This document shows, piece after piece, positions 13,061 through 19,893 of a stretch of DNA of 20,477 bases. The notes below the pieces were generated by a model. That model was given only the letters and a program-made list of their open reading frames with translations, was not told the DNA's origin and did no database searches. The first letter of the stretch is position 1. Each line of letters starts with the position of its first letter. Both the position numbers and the translations under genes were made by a program. The stretch is from a virus, in the IMG/VR virus record IMGVR_UViG_3300004097_000082, positions 1 to 20,477 of that record. The stretch is one strand, 5' to 3'.

Positions 13061-14002
13061 ATGAGATTCGAATTTCTATGGTCACAAAAATACCGACCTG
13101 AAACTGTGAACGACCTTGTCTTGCCTGAAGATATCAAAGAAACTCTCAGCGGTTTCATTCAGCAAGGCGACTTGACAAACTTCCTATTTCATTCTCAATC
13201 TGGCGGTACAGGTAAAACCAGTGCTGCTCTCGCCATTGCAAATGAACTAAAACTTGAAGTGATGATGATCAATGCTTCAGAAGAGAGAAGCATTGATGTT
13301 ATCCGTACCAAGATGGCAGATTTCTCTTCTACAAAATCGTTTGATGGTCGCAGAAAGATGATGATTCTTGATGAGGCCGACCATCTTCCTGACCTTAGTC
13401 AAAATGCCTTACGAAACTTTTTTGAAAAGTATTCTTCAAATTGTTGTTTCGTGATGACCGCAAATCAAGCACAAAGAATCATTCCTCCTTTGCAATCAAG
13501 ATGTGCTGTAATTCATTTCAATTTTCCTAAAGAACAAAGACCTGCATTAGCAAAAACGTTCTTCAAGAGAATTTGTGATATTCTTGAAAAAGAAAATATA
13601 TCATATGATAAGAAATTAGTTCAGCATGTTGTGATGCATTTCTTTCCTGATTTTCGCCGATGTATTAATGAGATTCAAAGATATAGTGCAACAGGCACAT
13701 TATCAGAAAAGATTTTGACTTCAATTGAAAATGAAAACATCACCGTCTTGATGACAGCAATCAAAGAAAAGAAGTTTCAAGATATACGAAAATTTGTTCT
13801 TGAAAAGTGGCATGGTACAGAACAGGAATTATATCGTGCAGTCTATGATGAATTGTTGAGAACCGCATCGGCATCTTGTTTGCCAGAGGCAATTTTAATT
13901 CTTTCGAGATATGGCTTTGAATCGACATTTGCAGTTGATAAAGAAATTCATTCAGTTGCCTGTATGATTGAATTGATGATGTTACCTTGTGAATTTGAGT
14001 GA
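13061..14002 (+). CDS. 44: gp44-like clamp loader large subunit
   Basis: AAA+ ATPase subunit of the gp44/gp62 clamp loader that opens and places the gp45 clamp on primed DNA. It is 313 aa (T4 gp44 is 319). Features in order: LWSQKYRPETVNDLVLP (6-22), the typical clamp-loader opening; Walker A SGGTGKTS (47-54); Walker B MILDEADH (101-108, D104, E105); sensor-1 region VMTANQ (131-136); and the SRC motif (S146, R147, C148) carrying the arginine finger. The start follows TGAGGTTAT. The stop is 7 bp before the preferred start of gp62, allowing coupled translation, which suits the fixed ratio of the two subunits. Confidence 0.96.
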   Translation: MRFEFLWSQKYRPETVNDLVLPEDIKETLSGFIQQGDLTNFLFHSQSGGTGKTSAALAIANELKLEVMMINASEERSIDVIRTKMADFSSTKSFDGRRKMMILDEADHLPDLSQNALRNFFEKYSSNCCFVMTANQAQRIIPPLQSRCAVIHFNFPKEQRPALAKTFFKRICDILEKENISYDKKLVQHVVMHFFPDFRRCINEIQRYSATGTLSEKILTSIENENITVLMTAIKEKKFQDIRKFVLEKWHGTEQELYRAVYDELLRTASASCLPEAILILSRYGFESTFAVDKEIHSVACMIELMMLPCEFE

Positions 14003-14009
14003 GGTAACT

Positions 14010-14444
14010 ATGACAAACTTTTTTGGCTTTGAGGAAAAAGAAGAAGAAATAATTGAACCATACAAAAGGACTAAGCTAGGCCCTTTTGACTATGTGAAAT
14101 CAATATGTAATAAAACAGAATATCTAGGAGAAAGGCTTGAGGATTATCCACCGTTTATTGTGAATCGTGCCATGGCGAGTTATGTTGATTGTGTATTATA
14201 CGCAAAAGAATTGAATATGTATCCATCGTTTCACTCCCGAATGGACTATGATTTCTATTATTATGCCATCAGTAAGAAAAAAAGATTTGCACAATGGTAT
14301 AAGAATAATGACGAGGTGATTCAAAATCTTATTGATTATTTTAAAATATCAAGAAAAAAGGCAAGTGAAGTAATTGATATTTTAACAGAAGAAGATCTAA
14401 AAAAGATAAAGAATTCGCTAACTTATGGAATTGTAGAAAAATGA
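14010..14444 (+). CDS. 62: gp62-like clamp loader small subunit
   Basis: A 144-aa protein (T4 gp62 is 187 aa). It has the order of segments typical of gp62: PFDYVKSICNKTEYL, then YPPFIVNRAMASYVDCVLYA (52-71 region), YDFYYYAISKKKRFAQW, and a C-terminal helical part ending ILTEEDLKKI. It has no ATPase motif. It bridges and activates gp44 in the loader. A frame starting 21 bp earlier (13989) would overlap gp44; GAGG at 14001 supports ATG 14010. It lies directly after gp44 and before regA, exactly as in T4. Confidence 0.9.
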   Translation: MTNFFGFEEKEEEIIEPYKRTKLGPFDYVKSICNKTEYLGERLEDYPPFIVNRAMASYVDCVLYAKELNMYPSFHSRMDYDFYYYAISKKKRFAQWYKNNDEVIQNLIDYFKISRKKASEVIDILTEEDLKKIKNSLTYGIVEK

Positions 14445-14449
14445 AAAAA

Positions 14450-14457
14450 TATAAATA
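14450..14457 (+). promoter_or_regulatory. T4-type late promoter (TATAAATA) before regA
   Basis: The exact octamer TATAAATA, in the 71-bp gap between gp62 and regA and outside coding sequence. A start about 6 bp downstream gives a leader of about 50 nt before the regA ATG at 14516. The sequence is AT-rich, so chance is possible, but the position is apt. Confidence 0.5.
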
Positions 14458-14459
14458 TG

Positions 14460-14490
14460 TATAATCTATTATATGATTTTTTCGTTTTTA
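14460..14490 (+). terminator. Weak all-AT hairpin with T-tract before regA
   Basis: TATAA (14460-14464), loop TCTA, TTATA (14469-14473), followed by TGA, TTTTTT, CG and TTTTT. The stem is weak (5 A-T pairs plus wobbles), so termination would be partial at best. It overlaps the expected start of the late promoter just upstream. It could instead be part of the regA leader. Confidence 0.3.
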
Positions 14491-14515
14491 TATTTAAATT
14501 TAATGGGAGATTTTT

Positions 14516-14932
14516 ATGACTGTTGAAATGGTGGAAGATTTGTTTCGAGGCGTGGGTGCGGAAGTCACTTTGAAAAGCCAAGATGATTTTTTAAAAGTCC
14601 GGGAAACTTTAACTCGTATCGGTATTGCTTCAAAGAAAGAACGTAAACTTTATCAATCATGTCACATATTACATAAACGTGGTAGATATGTGATTCTTTC
14701 TTTCAAGGAACTTTTCAAACTTGACGGAAAAGAAAGTAACTTTACTGAATCTGATCTGGCACGAAGAAATACTATTGCTAAACTCCTACATGACTGGGGA
14801 CTTGTTAATTTAATTGATATAAGTAAAGTAGAAGATCCTACTATTCCTATTTCACAGATTAAAATTATTCCGCATAAGGAACGAACTCAGTGGGAATTAA
14901 TAGCTAAATACCAAGTAGGCTCAAAAAATTAA
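14516..14932 (+). CDS. regA: RegA translational repressor
   Basis: A 138-aa protein (T4 RegA is 122 aa). The core closely follows T4 RegA: TLKSQDDFLKVRETLTRIGIA (about 18-38), LYQSCHILHKRGRYVILSFKE (44-64), FKLDG, then ARRNTIAKLLHDWGLV (81-96). RegA binds ribosome sites of early phage mRNAs, including its own and those of clamp and clamp-loader genes, and blocks translation. The N-terminus is about 14 residues longer than in T4. ATG 14516 has a good site, GGGAGA, 8 bp upstream. In T4 gene 43 (DNA polymerase) follows; here two unrecognised genes follow instead. Confidence 0.93.
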   Translation: MTVEMVEDLFRGVGAEVTLKSQDDFLKVRETLTRIGIASKKERKLYQSCHILHKRGRYVILSFKELFKLDGKESNFTESDLARRNTIAKLLHDWGLVNLIDISKVEDPTIPISQIKIIPHKERTQWELIAKYQVGSKN

Positions 14933-14951
14933 TTAAATAAAAAAAGTTTAG

Positions 14952-15452
14952 ATGGACTTTAATACATTTTCTGAACGCATTGAAATATATGCAAGGTTTA
15001 TAAATAAACTTAAATATTATGAAAATATATTATTACAACCAACAACTGTACTGAATGCAACTAAAATTGCAGCCGCCGAAGTATATGTAACAACATACAC
15101 ACCTTGGTCAGTTCAGTGTAACGTATCAACGTTTAAATTAAAAGATGCATTTGTTGAAAGACATGACAAGGCTTTAGATTTAATAGATGAATTGATTGGA
15201 AATGGATACAATCCTACTGATGCAACTAAACTTACGGATTTGAAAGATGTGAGATACAATAAGTTACTTGTTGTTGAAGCAGAGCAAATCTTTAAGATGT
15301 ATTACATTATGGATTATTATCGACGGATGTGTGACGAAACACATCCTGATAGTTGGTTAAATGATTTGAATTTATTTCAAACAATTAATGACGTATCTTA
15401 TTCAAATTTAAAGACGGATACTACCAAATTTTTTAGTAATCTATTAATATAA
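14952..15452 (+). CDS. Unknown protein, helical
   Basis: A 166-aa protein, not recognised. It is mostly helical, rich in Tyr, Asn and Thr, with a central segment (ATKIAAAEVYVTTYTPW, about 36-52) and a DETHPDSW element near 133. There are no membrane segments or catalytic motifs. The ribosome site is poor (AAGTTTAG). It is paired with the following 321-aa gene (15 bp gap), and both sit where T4 carries the DNA polymerase gene. They may be structural or accessory genes inserted after regA. Confidence 0.65.
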   Translation: MDFNTFSERIEIYARFINKLKYYENILLQPTTVLNATKIAAAEVYVTTYTPWSVQCNVSTFKLKDAFVERHDKALDLIDELIGNGYNPTDATKLTDLKDVRYNKLLVVEAEQIFKMYYIMDYYRRMCDETHPDSWLNDLNLFQTINDVSYSNLKTDTTKFFSNLLI

Positions 15453-15467
15453 TATAAAGGTAAAAAC

Positions 15468-16433
15468 ATGCTATCGTTTACTTCGCCGCAAATTAAAGCA
15501 ATCTTAATGAAGCCTATTCAAATTAAGGCTTGTATTAATGAAGTTATTACACTAGAAAGCACTAGTGTTATTTCTACAAGTACTTGTATGGATATTGTTG
15601 TTGAATTGTTTGATGATATTCGAACGGGTGATGCAGTTACTTTATTTGCTGAATTAGCAACACTTGAAACTCAACTTCATGAATGGAGTTCTTATCTATA
15701 TCGCACAACTGATGAACTAAATGCAGAGATCGGTCTTGCGGGTTCTGACATAAGTCGAGTAAACACACTGAGGTCTGAACTTACAAATGTGTTTAATTTG
15801 ATGAATTCAGGTTATAGTGCTGCCGCAAAGGTAACACAACATACAGATTCATTGTCAAATGATTTTTTTGGTAGTACACCATATTATCAATTAAATTATC
15901 TAACAGCATATCCTGCTTCAACATTTGATTTTATTTATAATGAAACAATAATTGATACTATTGTTTCTGAAATCGAAACTGCTAAAAACACATTGCTAAA
16001 TCAACAATCTGAATTGACAAGATTGAAAGCAACTTATGCAACAACAATTGAACCAACTCCTTTAGTTGGTTCTGCATCTTGGATGCCAGCAACAATTTGG
16101 ATTCGTGCAGAAGACAATAATGTCAATCCACGATTAACATTCTATACTGATGCAAATTTAATTACTGGTATGGGCTCACGTTTCCCAGTTGATTCTCTAC
16201 TTGTTCGTTCAGGTAGTGCGTATACGATCAACTATGATGATTCATTAGCAGTAAATACAGCACTTAAAATTGTTGATTCAGGTGCAAATGTTGTTAGTAT
16301 TGTTTCTGGATCACAAGGTGTATTCACTGGAGATAAGTTCCGCTCAATGATTGTTCGACAAACTTCTGGTACACCAGCAGATTTATCAACCCAAAATAAT
16401 GCTGGTGTAAATTCGTTTGTTGTTGTTCCCTAA
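15468..16433 (+). CDS. Unknown protein with helical N-half and beta-rich C-half, possibly structural
   Basis: A 321-aa protein with no recognised family. Residues about 50-200 are helical, with probable coiled coil (AELATLETQLHEW, about 62-74, and ETAKNTLLNQQSELTRLKA near 168-186). Residues 200-321 are rich in Ser, Thr, Val and Asn with alternating hydrophobics, such as PRLTFYTDANLITGMG and ALKIVDSGANVVSIVSGSQG, and end PVVVFSN-like in reverse sense (NSFVVVP). The layout recalls virion or fibre-associated proteins. No signal peptide is seen. Ribosome site AAAGGT. A structural role is inference from composition. Confidence 0.62.
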   Translation: MLSFTSPQIKAILMKPIQIKACINEVITLESTSVISTSTCMDIVVELFDDIRTGDAVTLFAELATLETQLHEWSSYLYRTTDELNAEIGLAGSDISRVNTLRSELTNVFNLMNSGYSAAAKVTQHTDSLSNDFFGSTPYYQLNYLTAYPASTFDFIYNETIIDTIVSEIETAKNTLLNQQSELTRLKATYATTIEPTPLVGSASWMPATIWIRAEDNNVNPRLTFYTDANLITGMGSRFPVDSLLVRSGSAYTINYDDSLAVNTALKIVDSGANVVSIVSGSQGVFTGDKFRSMIVRQTSGTPADLSTQNNAGVNSFVVVP

Positions 16434-16448
16434 TTAAAAGGATATATT

Positions 16449-16946
16449 ATGAAATTAAAAGTTTTTAAACTGAATGAAAAAGCAATAATGCCTTCCTTTG
16501 CAACGGAAGGCTCTGCTTGTTTTGATTTGTGCGCTTGTCTATGTGAAGGATCAGACGAAATACTAGTATATCATAATATTGATAGTGAAAACATTATCAT
16601 TGCAGATAATGTTTTTGTACTTGAGCCAAGAAAACGTGTAATGATTCCAACGGGATTAATATTCGATATACCAAAAGGCTATAGTGTTCGTTTGCATCCA
16701 CGGTCTGGACTTGCATTAAAAAGTGGAATTAATTTAGTCAATCAAGAGGCTGTTATTGATTCCGATTATGTACATGAAGTAAAAATACTCCTCACAAATA
16801 CAACAAGTACATCATTTATAGTTGAACATGGTATGCGAATATGCCAAGGTGAACTTGTCAAATCAGTAAATACAGAGTTTTCCGAAACAAAAAAGAAACC
16901 TGTAGAATCTACTCGAAATGGTGGTTTCGGCTCAACAGGTGTTTAA
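16449..16946 (+). CDS. dut: dUTPase (dUTP diphosphatase)
   Basis: Hydrolyses dUTP to dUMP, keeping uracil out of phage DNA and feeding dTMP synthesis. The 165-aa protein has all five trimeric dUTPase motifs. These are GSACFDLCA (21-29), HPRSGLA (83-89), the segment NQEAVIDSDY with catalytic-type D104 (98-107), HGMRICQ (127-133), and the C-terminal RNGGFGSTG (156-164). Between motif 1 and motif 2 there is an insertion (about 33-55) longer than in E. coli Dut. Motif 3 has QEA where GVG-type residues are usual. The start is preceded by AAGGATAT. The stop overlaps the next start (TAATG). Confidence 0.94.
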   Translation: MKLKVFKLNEKAIMPSFATEGSACFDLCACLCEGSDEILVYHNIDSENIIIADNVFVLEPRKRVMIPTGLIFDIPKGYSVRLHPRSGLALKSGINLVNQEAVIDSDYVHEVKILLTNTTSTSFIVEHGMRICQGELVKSVNTEFSETKKKPVESTRNGGFGSTGV

Positions 16947-17119
16947 TGTTATTCACACCAAAAGAAGTCCGTGATTACAGATATGATATCTGTCAAGCAT
17001 GTCCTAAATTTAAAAGAAAAATAAAAATGTGTGGCGTTTGTAAATGTTTTATGCCTGTAAAGGTTAAAATAGCAAGCACACATTGTCCTGATAATAAATG
17101 GGGACCACATCGAAAATAA
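16946..17119 (+). CDS. Small zinc-ribbon-like protein
   Basis: ATG at 16946 overlaps the dUTPase stop and opens a 57-codon frame ending TAA at 17119. The cysteines are C16, C19, C29, C32, C34 and C47, with an arrangement (CxxC, CxxCxC, then CPxxKW) typical of a zinc-binding mini-domain seen in small phage proteins. The signature CGVCKCFMPVK and a final CPDNKWG are the recognisable parts. The function is unknown. The coupled start supports it as real. Confidence 0.8.
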   Translation: MLFTPKEVRDYRYDICQACPKFKRKIKMCGVCKCFMPVKVKIASTHCPDNKWGPHRK

Positions 17120-17132
17120 ATAAAGGAGCAAA

Positions 17133-17333
17133 GTGAAATCTGTATTTTATGTAATTTATGTAATTGCTGCTTATCTAGTTTTAACTTCTTTATTTTCTGC
17201 TATATTTTCAGTACAGCAAACTAAGCAAACCAGTTTTCATTATGAAACGTTTGTAAAACTTTGCGATAATAATTATGTTGATTTAGCAGATGATGCAAGA
17301 AGAAAATGTGATCAAATATATTCTAATCGATAA
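17133..17333 (+). CDS. Small single-span membrane protein beside the endolysin gene
   Basis: A 66-aa protein with a GTG start, supported by AAGGAGC 5 bp upstream. Residues 4-27 form one strong hydrophobic segment (VFYVIYVIAAYLVLTSLFSA). A short soluble tail has two cysteines (C44, C59) that could form a disulfide if periplasmic. It sits 16 bp before the endolysin gene. By position and shape it could be a holin, antiholin (T4 RI has a similar anchor plus cysteine tail) or spanin-like protein, but no sequence family is recognised. Confidence 0.65.
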   Translation: MKSVFYVIYVIAAYLVLTSLFSAIFSVQQTKQTSFHYETFVKLCDNNYVDLADDARRKCDQIYSNR

Positions 17334-17349
17334 ATAATATAGGAGGAAG

Positions 17350-17808
17350 ATGGCTTTTAAATTATCACAAAGGTCTCTCGGTAGACTTGAAGGTGTTAAA
17401 CCAGAATTAGTTGATGTTGTTAAGAGAGCAATTGAATTGACAACTGTAGATTTTGGCGTCACTGAAGGAGTCCGCACAGTTGAGCGGCAAAAGGAACTTG
17501 TTGAAAAAGGTGCCTCTCAAACAATGAAGTCAAAGCATATCACAGGTGATGCCGTTGATTTGATGGCATACATTGGTGGTAAAGGTTGCTGGGAATTAAA
17601 TGTCTATGATGAAGTTGCTGATGCAATGAAGGCTGCAGCAAAGGAACTTGATGTAAAAATCAAGTGGGGTGCAGCATGGTCAGTTGATTGTCTCAATGAT
17701 TGGGAAGACACTGCAGAGGCTGCAATGAATTCATATGTAGATTTGAGAAGAAGTCAAGGTCGCCGACCATTCATTGATGGACCACATTTCGAACTTGTAA
17801 TTTCATAA
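17350..17808 (+). CDS. Endolysin, M15-type L-alanyl-D-glutamate peptidase
   Basis: A 152-aa protein that cuts the peptide stems of peptidoglycan to release virions. Zinc ligands are H63 and D70 in SKHITGDAVDL (61-71) and H146 in DGPHFEL (143-149). D143, three residues before H146, fits the catalytic aspartate, as in the T5 endolysin. WGAAW (106-110) is the family's substrate-side segment. There is no signal peptide, so export needs a holin or similar protein, perhaps the membrane protein just upstream. Ribosome site AGGAGGAAG. The second peptidoglycan enzyme in the window is the transglycosylase at 11907-12503, which cuts a different bond. Confidence 0.92.
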   Translation: MAFKLSQRSLGRLEGVKPELVDVVKRAIELTTVDFGVTEGVRTVERQKELVEKGASQTMKSKHITGDAVDLMAYIGGKGCWELNVYDEVADAMKAAAKELDVKIKWGAAWSVDCLNDWEDTAEAAMNSYVDLRRSQGRRPFIDGPHFELVIS

Positions 17809-17823
17809 ATATTATTATATAAT
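17795..17823 (+). promoter_or_regulatory. Possible secondary promoter at the end of the endolysin gene
   Basis: TTGTAA (17795-17800), 17-bp spacer, TATAAT (17818-17823). The -10 is consensus but the -35 matches only 4 of 6, and there is no extended -10. It lies 60-90 bp upstream of a better promoter. Confidence 0.3.
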
Positions 17824-17881
17824 GATCAAGTGATTGTCCTCTCACAGTAGAGAGAGTTTGCCGATCTTTCACAACCAAAAC

Positions 17882-17910
17882 TTGACAAAGAGGAAGTACA
17901 GTGCTATACT
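17882..17910 (+). promoter_or_regulatory. Sigma70-type promoter before the 65-aa gene
   Basis: TTGACA (17882-17887), 17-bp spacer, TATACT (17905-17910) with an extended -10 TGC. The predicted start is near 17917, a leader of about 42 nt. It drives the 65- and 86-aa genes up to the hairpin at 18477. The gap 17809-17958 also holds a small inverted repeat CTCTC-acagta-GAGAG (17839-17854). Confidence 0.9.
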
Positions 17911-17958
17911 GATCTTACTGGGAGAGATTTTTTCAACCCGTAATTCTGGAGATCATTC

Positions 17959-18156
17959 ATGTACACATCGATTCCGTCCTTTGAAGACACTGAGGTAAAT
18001 ATTACGAAAGTAATGTATCAGTATCCTAAAGCCTGGGAATTTGATTTCGTTTCATCGGGAAATGAACGAATAATGCGAGGTAGATTTCAATCACCTCTTG
18101 ACGGAAATGATTTAATCTGGCGAAATATCGCCAAACTTCAGAAGCATGTATTTTGA
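17959..18156 (+). CDS. Small unknown protein (65 aa)
   Basis: The product starts MYTSIPSFEDTEVNITKVMY and includes KAWEFDFVSSGNERIMRGRF. It is soluble, of mixed charge, with no recognised family. CTGGAG stands 9 bp before the ATG. It is the first gene behind a near-consensus host-type promoter, so it may be made early and abundantly. Small phage proteins in such positions often act on host functions, but nothing in the sequence shows a target. Confidence 0.7.
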   Translation: MYTSIPSFEDTEVNITKVMYQYPKAWEFDFVSSGNERIMRGRFQSPLDGNDLIWRNIAKLQKHVF

Positions 18157-18197
18157 AAAAACATTTGTTTTTTGACCAGTAATTTATAGGAGGTCTC

Positions 18198-18458
18198 ATG
18201 TCTCGAACATACCGAAATCCCAATGCTAAATTTAATCTTTTTCGCAAGCCAAAGCATAAAGGTGTTCTTCAAGCCGCTACAGATGAATATGGAATTCGCC
18301 CAGGTGCAAAGCCACCAACTGACAGAGAGGATATATTTGTGAAGGCCCGCCGAGAAGACTTTAACTTTTATAAAAAGGAGCAAAAGTATGACAAAATTTT
18401 TCGGGATCATCGTAAGGTTAAAGAAAGGAGCTTAGACCGAATTGACATTTCTGCATAA
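18198..18458 (+). CDS. Small basic unknown protein (86 aa)
   Basis: The product starts MSRTYRNPNAKFNLFRKPKH and is strongly basic, with many Arg and Lys. A central PGAKPPTDRED turn is followed by a charged helical part (about 50-80). The very good ribosome site AGGAGGTC lies 6 bp before the ATG. No family is recognised. A nucleic acid-binding role is possible from charge alone. It is the second gene of the unit from the promoter at 17882, and a hairpin follows 18 bp after its stop. Confidence 0.7.
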   Translation: MSRTYRNPNAKFNLFRKPKHKGVLQAATDEYGIRPGAKPPTDREDIFVKARREDFNFYKKEQKYDKIFRDHRKVKERSLDRIDISA

Positions 18459-18476
18459 CTTAACAATCTAAAACTG

Positions 18477-18503
18477 TGAGGACATTAAGTTGTCCTCATT
18501 ATT
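18477..18503 (+). terminator. Hairpin terminator before the Mom-like gene
   Basis: TGAGGACA (18477-18484), loop TTAAGT, TGTCCTCA (18491-18498), then TTATT. The 8-bp stem is perfect and GC-containing, but the T-tract is short, so termination may be partial. No promoter of the consensus type is visible between it and the next ATG at 18518. Confidence 0.6.
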
Positions 18504-18517
18504 AAGGCTATTATATT

Positions 18518-19501
18518 ATGAGTAAAAACAGACAAGGTTCTGCATTCAATCCAGAAACTCAAGTTCGTAAAATAGAATTTAAAGTTGAAACTATAACAAA
18601 AGATCGTGCAATTGCTTTTGTTTCAAAATATCATTATTCACCTGTGATGCCTGTACAAACAAAATATTTTCTCGGTTTCTTTGATGAAGGTAAGTTAAAA
18701 GGTGTTTTGACATTAGGTTATGGTGTGCAGCCAAGACATACAATTAATAAAATATTACCAACATGTAGTGATGAAATCATGGAACATCACATTGAGTATA
18801 AAGGAAAAAAGTCTAAGAAAATATATCATAATCCACTAGATGAATGGTATTTTGAAATTGGTAAAATGTGTATGTCTGATGATATGCTAAAGAATTCCGA
18901 AACACAAATGCTTTCTGCAACTGTAAAATGGTTGAAACGCCACTCGAAAAAAACTAAGTTTTTGTATACTATGGCTGATGGCATCATGGGTAAGCATGGT
19001 GGTGTATATCAAAGTTTTAGTATGTACTATGGTGGTATGAAATCAACTGAAATCTATCGTAGCAAAACAGGCGAGAGAATTCATCCTAGAAGTTCAGCCG
19101 CAATGTGTAAAGAAGATGCTAGAATAGAAGGTATTGATAAGAGAACAAGATTATCGATATCATATATGGAAAGTAAAGGTATACAACATGTACATGGATA
19201 TATGGTTTGTTATATGATACCTCTCAATCCAGAAGGTAAAAGACTTATAGCTGAAGCAATGCCTTTTGAGAGAACTTCAAGTACATGTAAATGGCAAAAG
19301 GGAAACTATCCTAAATTTGAAGATTTACGATGGTTTATAAGAGTTCGCAAAGAAGGTGATAATGATTATAATCCAAAAACAGAAAAAGTTGAGATTAATC
19401 AACCTGAATTTAATTATGACAATATTGAGTATAATCCTCAATTAAAAAAACGATTGTATAAATCTAACATACCAAATTTAGAAGATATTCTTTCAGAATA
19501 A
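18518..19501 (+). CDS. Mom-like GNAT-fold protein, candidate DNA adenine modifier
   Basis: A 327-aa protein. Segments recall the Mom family (phage Mu Mom adds a methylcarbamoyl group to adenine and protects DNA from restriction). These are FVSKYHYSPVMP (34-45), the GNAT-like strand KGVLTLGYGVQPRHTINK (61-78), YFEIGKMCMSDDMLKNSETQ (111-130) with E113, FLYTMADGIMGKHGGVYQ (148-165) with D154, and YYGGMKSTEIY (170-180). The C-terminal third (about 230-327) is unrecognised and ends acidic. It has a weak ribosome site and no visible sigma70 promoter. Alternatively it could be an acyltransferase with another substrate. The family is inferred by eye. Confidence 0.6.
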   Translation: MSKNRQGSAFNPETQVRKIEFKVETITKDRAIAFVSKYHYSPVMPVQTKYFLGFFDEGKLKGVLTLGYGVQPRHTINKILPTCSDEIMEHHIEYKGKKSKKIYHNPLDEWYFEIGKMCMSDDMLKNSETQMLSATVKWLKRHSKKTKFLYTMADGIMGKHGGVYQSFSMYYGGMKSTEIYRSKTGERIHPRSSAAMCKEDARIEGIDKRTRLSISYMESKGIQHVHGYMVCYMIPLNPEGKRLIAEAMPFERTSSTCKWQKGNYPKFEDLRWFIRVRKEGDNDYNPKTEKVEINQPEFNYDNIEYNPQLKKRLYKSNIPNLEDILSE

Positions 19502-19513
19502 AAGGAGGTATAA

Positions 19514-19690
19514 ATGTTTGATATAGTATTTGGTGGCCTTTTATTTTTTGCATTTGGATTGGGAGCAGTTTTGATTCTATTATTTTTTGTCTTTTGGCCT
19601 ATGCAAATAAAGAAACGCCATGATTATTGGTGTCATCGTCAGAATATTGAACATGGTGATGACCATGGAAATCAGGAGCCACATGTATAA
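19514..19690 (+). CDS. Small membrane protein (58 aa)
   Basis: ATG at 19514, with AAAGGAGGT just upstream, opens a 58-codon frame ending at 19690. Residues 3-29 are almost entirely hydrophobic (FGGLLFFAFGLGAVLILLFF), one membrane span. The tail is His- and Asp-rich (about 35-58, with HGDDHGNQEPH). It overlaps the next small membrane protein gene by 8 bp. No family is recognised. A membrane-pair function, such as superinfection exclusion or lysis control, is only a guess. Confidence 0.7.
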   Translation: MFDIVFGGLLFFAFGLGAVLILLFFVFWPMQIKKRHDYWCHRQNIEHGDDHGNQEPHV

Positions 19691-19868
19691 ACTAATTGAT
19701 TATATAACACATCATCTGCCCGAGACAATTCATATCAATCCTAAAAGAAGAAAGATCCTCTCAAACATTCTGTACTATGGTGCATTAGTCAATGCAATTG
19801 TTTTTATGTTTTTATATGTGACTTTATATTATGGATATGATGTTTTTGGTCTCAAAGGATTAATCTGA
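19683..19868 (+). CDS. Small membrane protein (61 aa)
   Basis: ATG 19683, with CAGGAG 5 bp upstream, is preferred over earlier in-frame ATGs inside the preceding gene. A short amphipathic start (MYKLIDYITHHLPETIH) and a basic PKRRK precede a single hydrophobic span (about 30-54, ILYYGALVNAIVFMFLYVTL). The 8-bp overlap with the 58-aa gene shows coupled translation. No family is recognised. Confidence 0.68.
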   Translation: MYKLIDYITHHLPETIHINPKRRKILSNILYYGALVNAIVFMFLYVTLYYGYDVFGLKGLI

Positions 19869-19893
19869 AACTCAAAATCGACGAAAAAAGTTC

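Noticed and set aside
14999-15006. TATAAATA inside the 166-aa gene
   Set aside because: It lies within coding sequence about 47 bp after the start codon, with no gene suitably placed behind it.
17115-17122. AATAAATA before the 66-aa membrane protein as a late promoter
   Set aside because: The start would fall in or after the ribosome site, leaving no usable leader; the motif is made largely by a stop codon in AT-rich sequence.
17329-17336. GATAAATA before the endolysin gene as a late promoter
   Set aside because: The start would fall inside AGGAGG at 17341-17346, destroying the ribosome site; the motif overlaps the preceding stop codon.
18442-18447. TTGACA near the end of the 86-aa gene
   Set aside because: No -10-like hexamer at 16-18 bp downstream.
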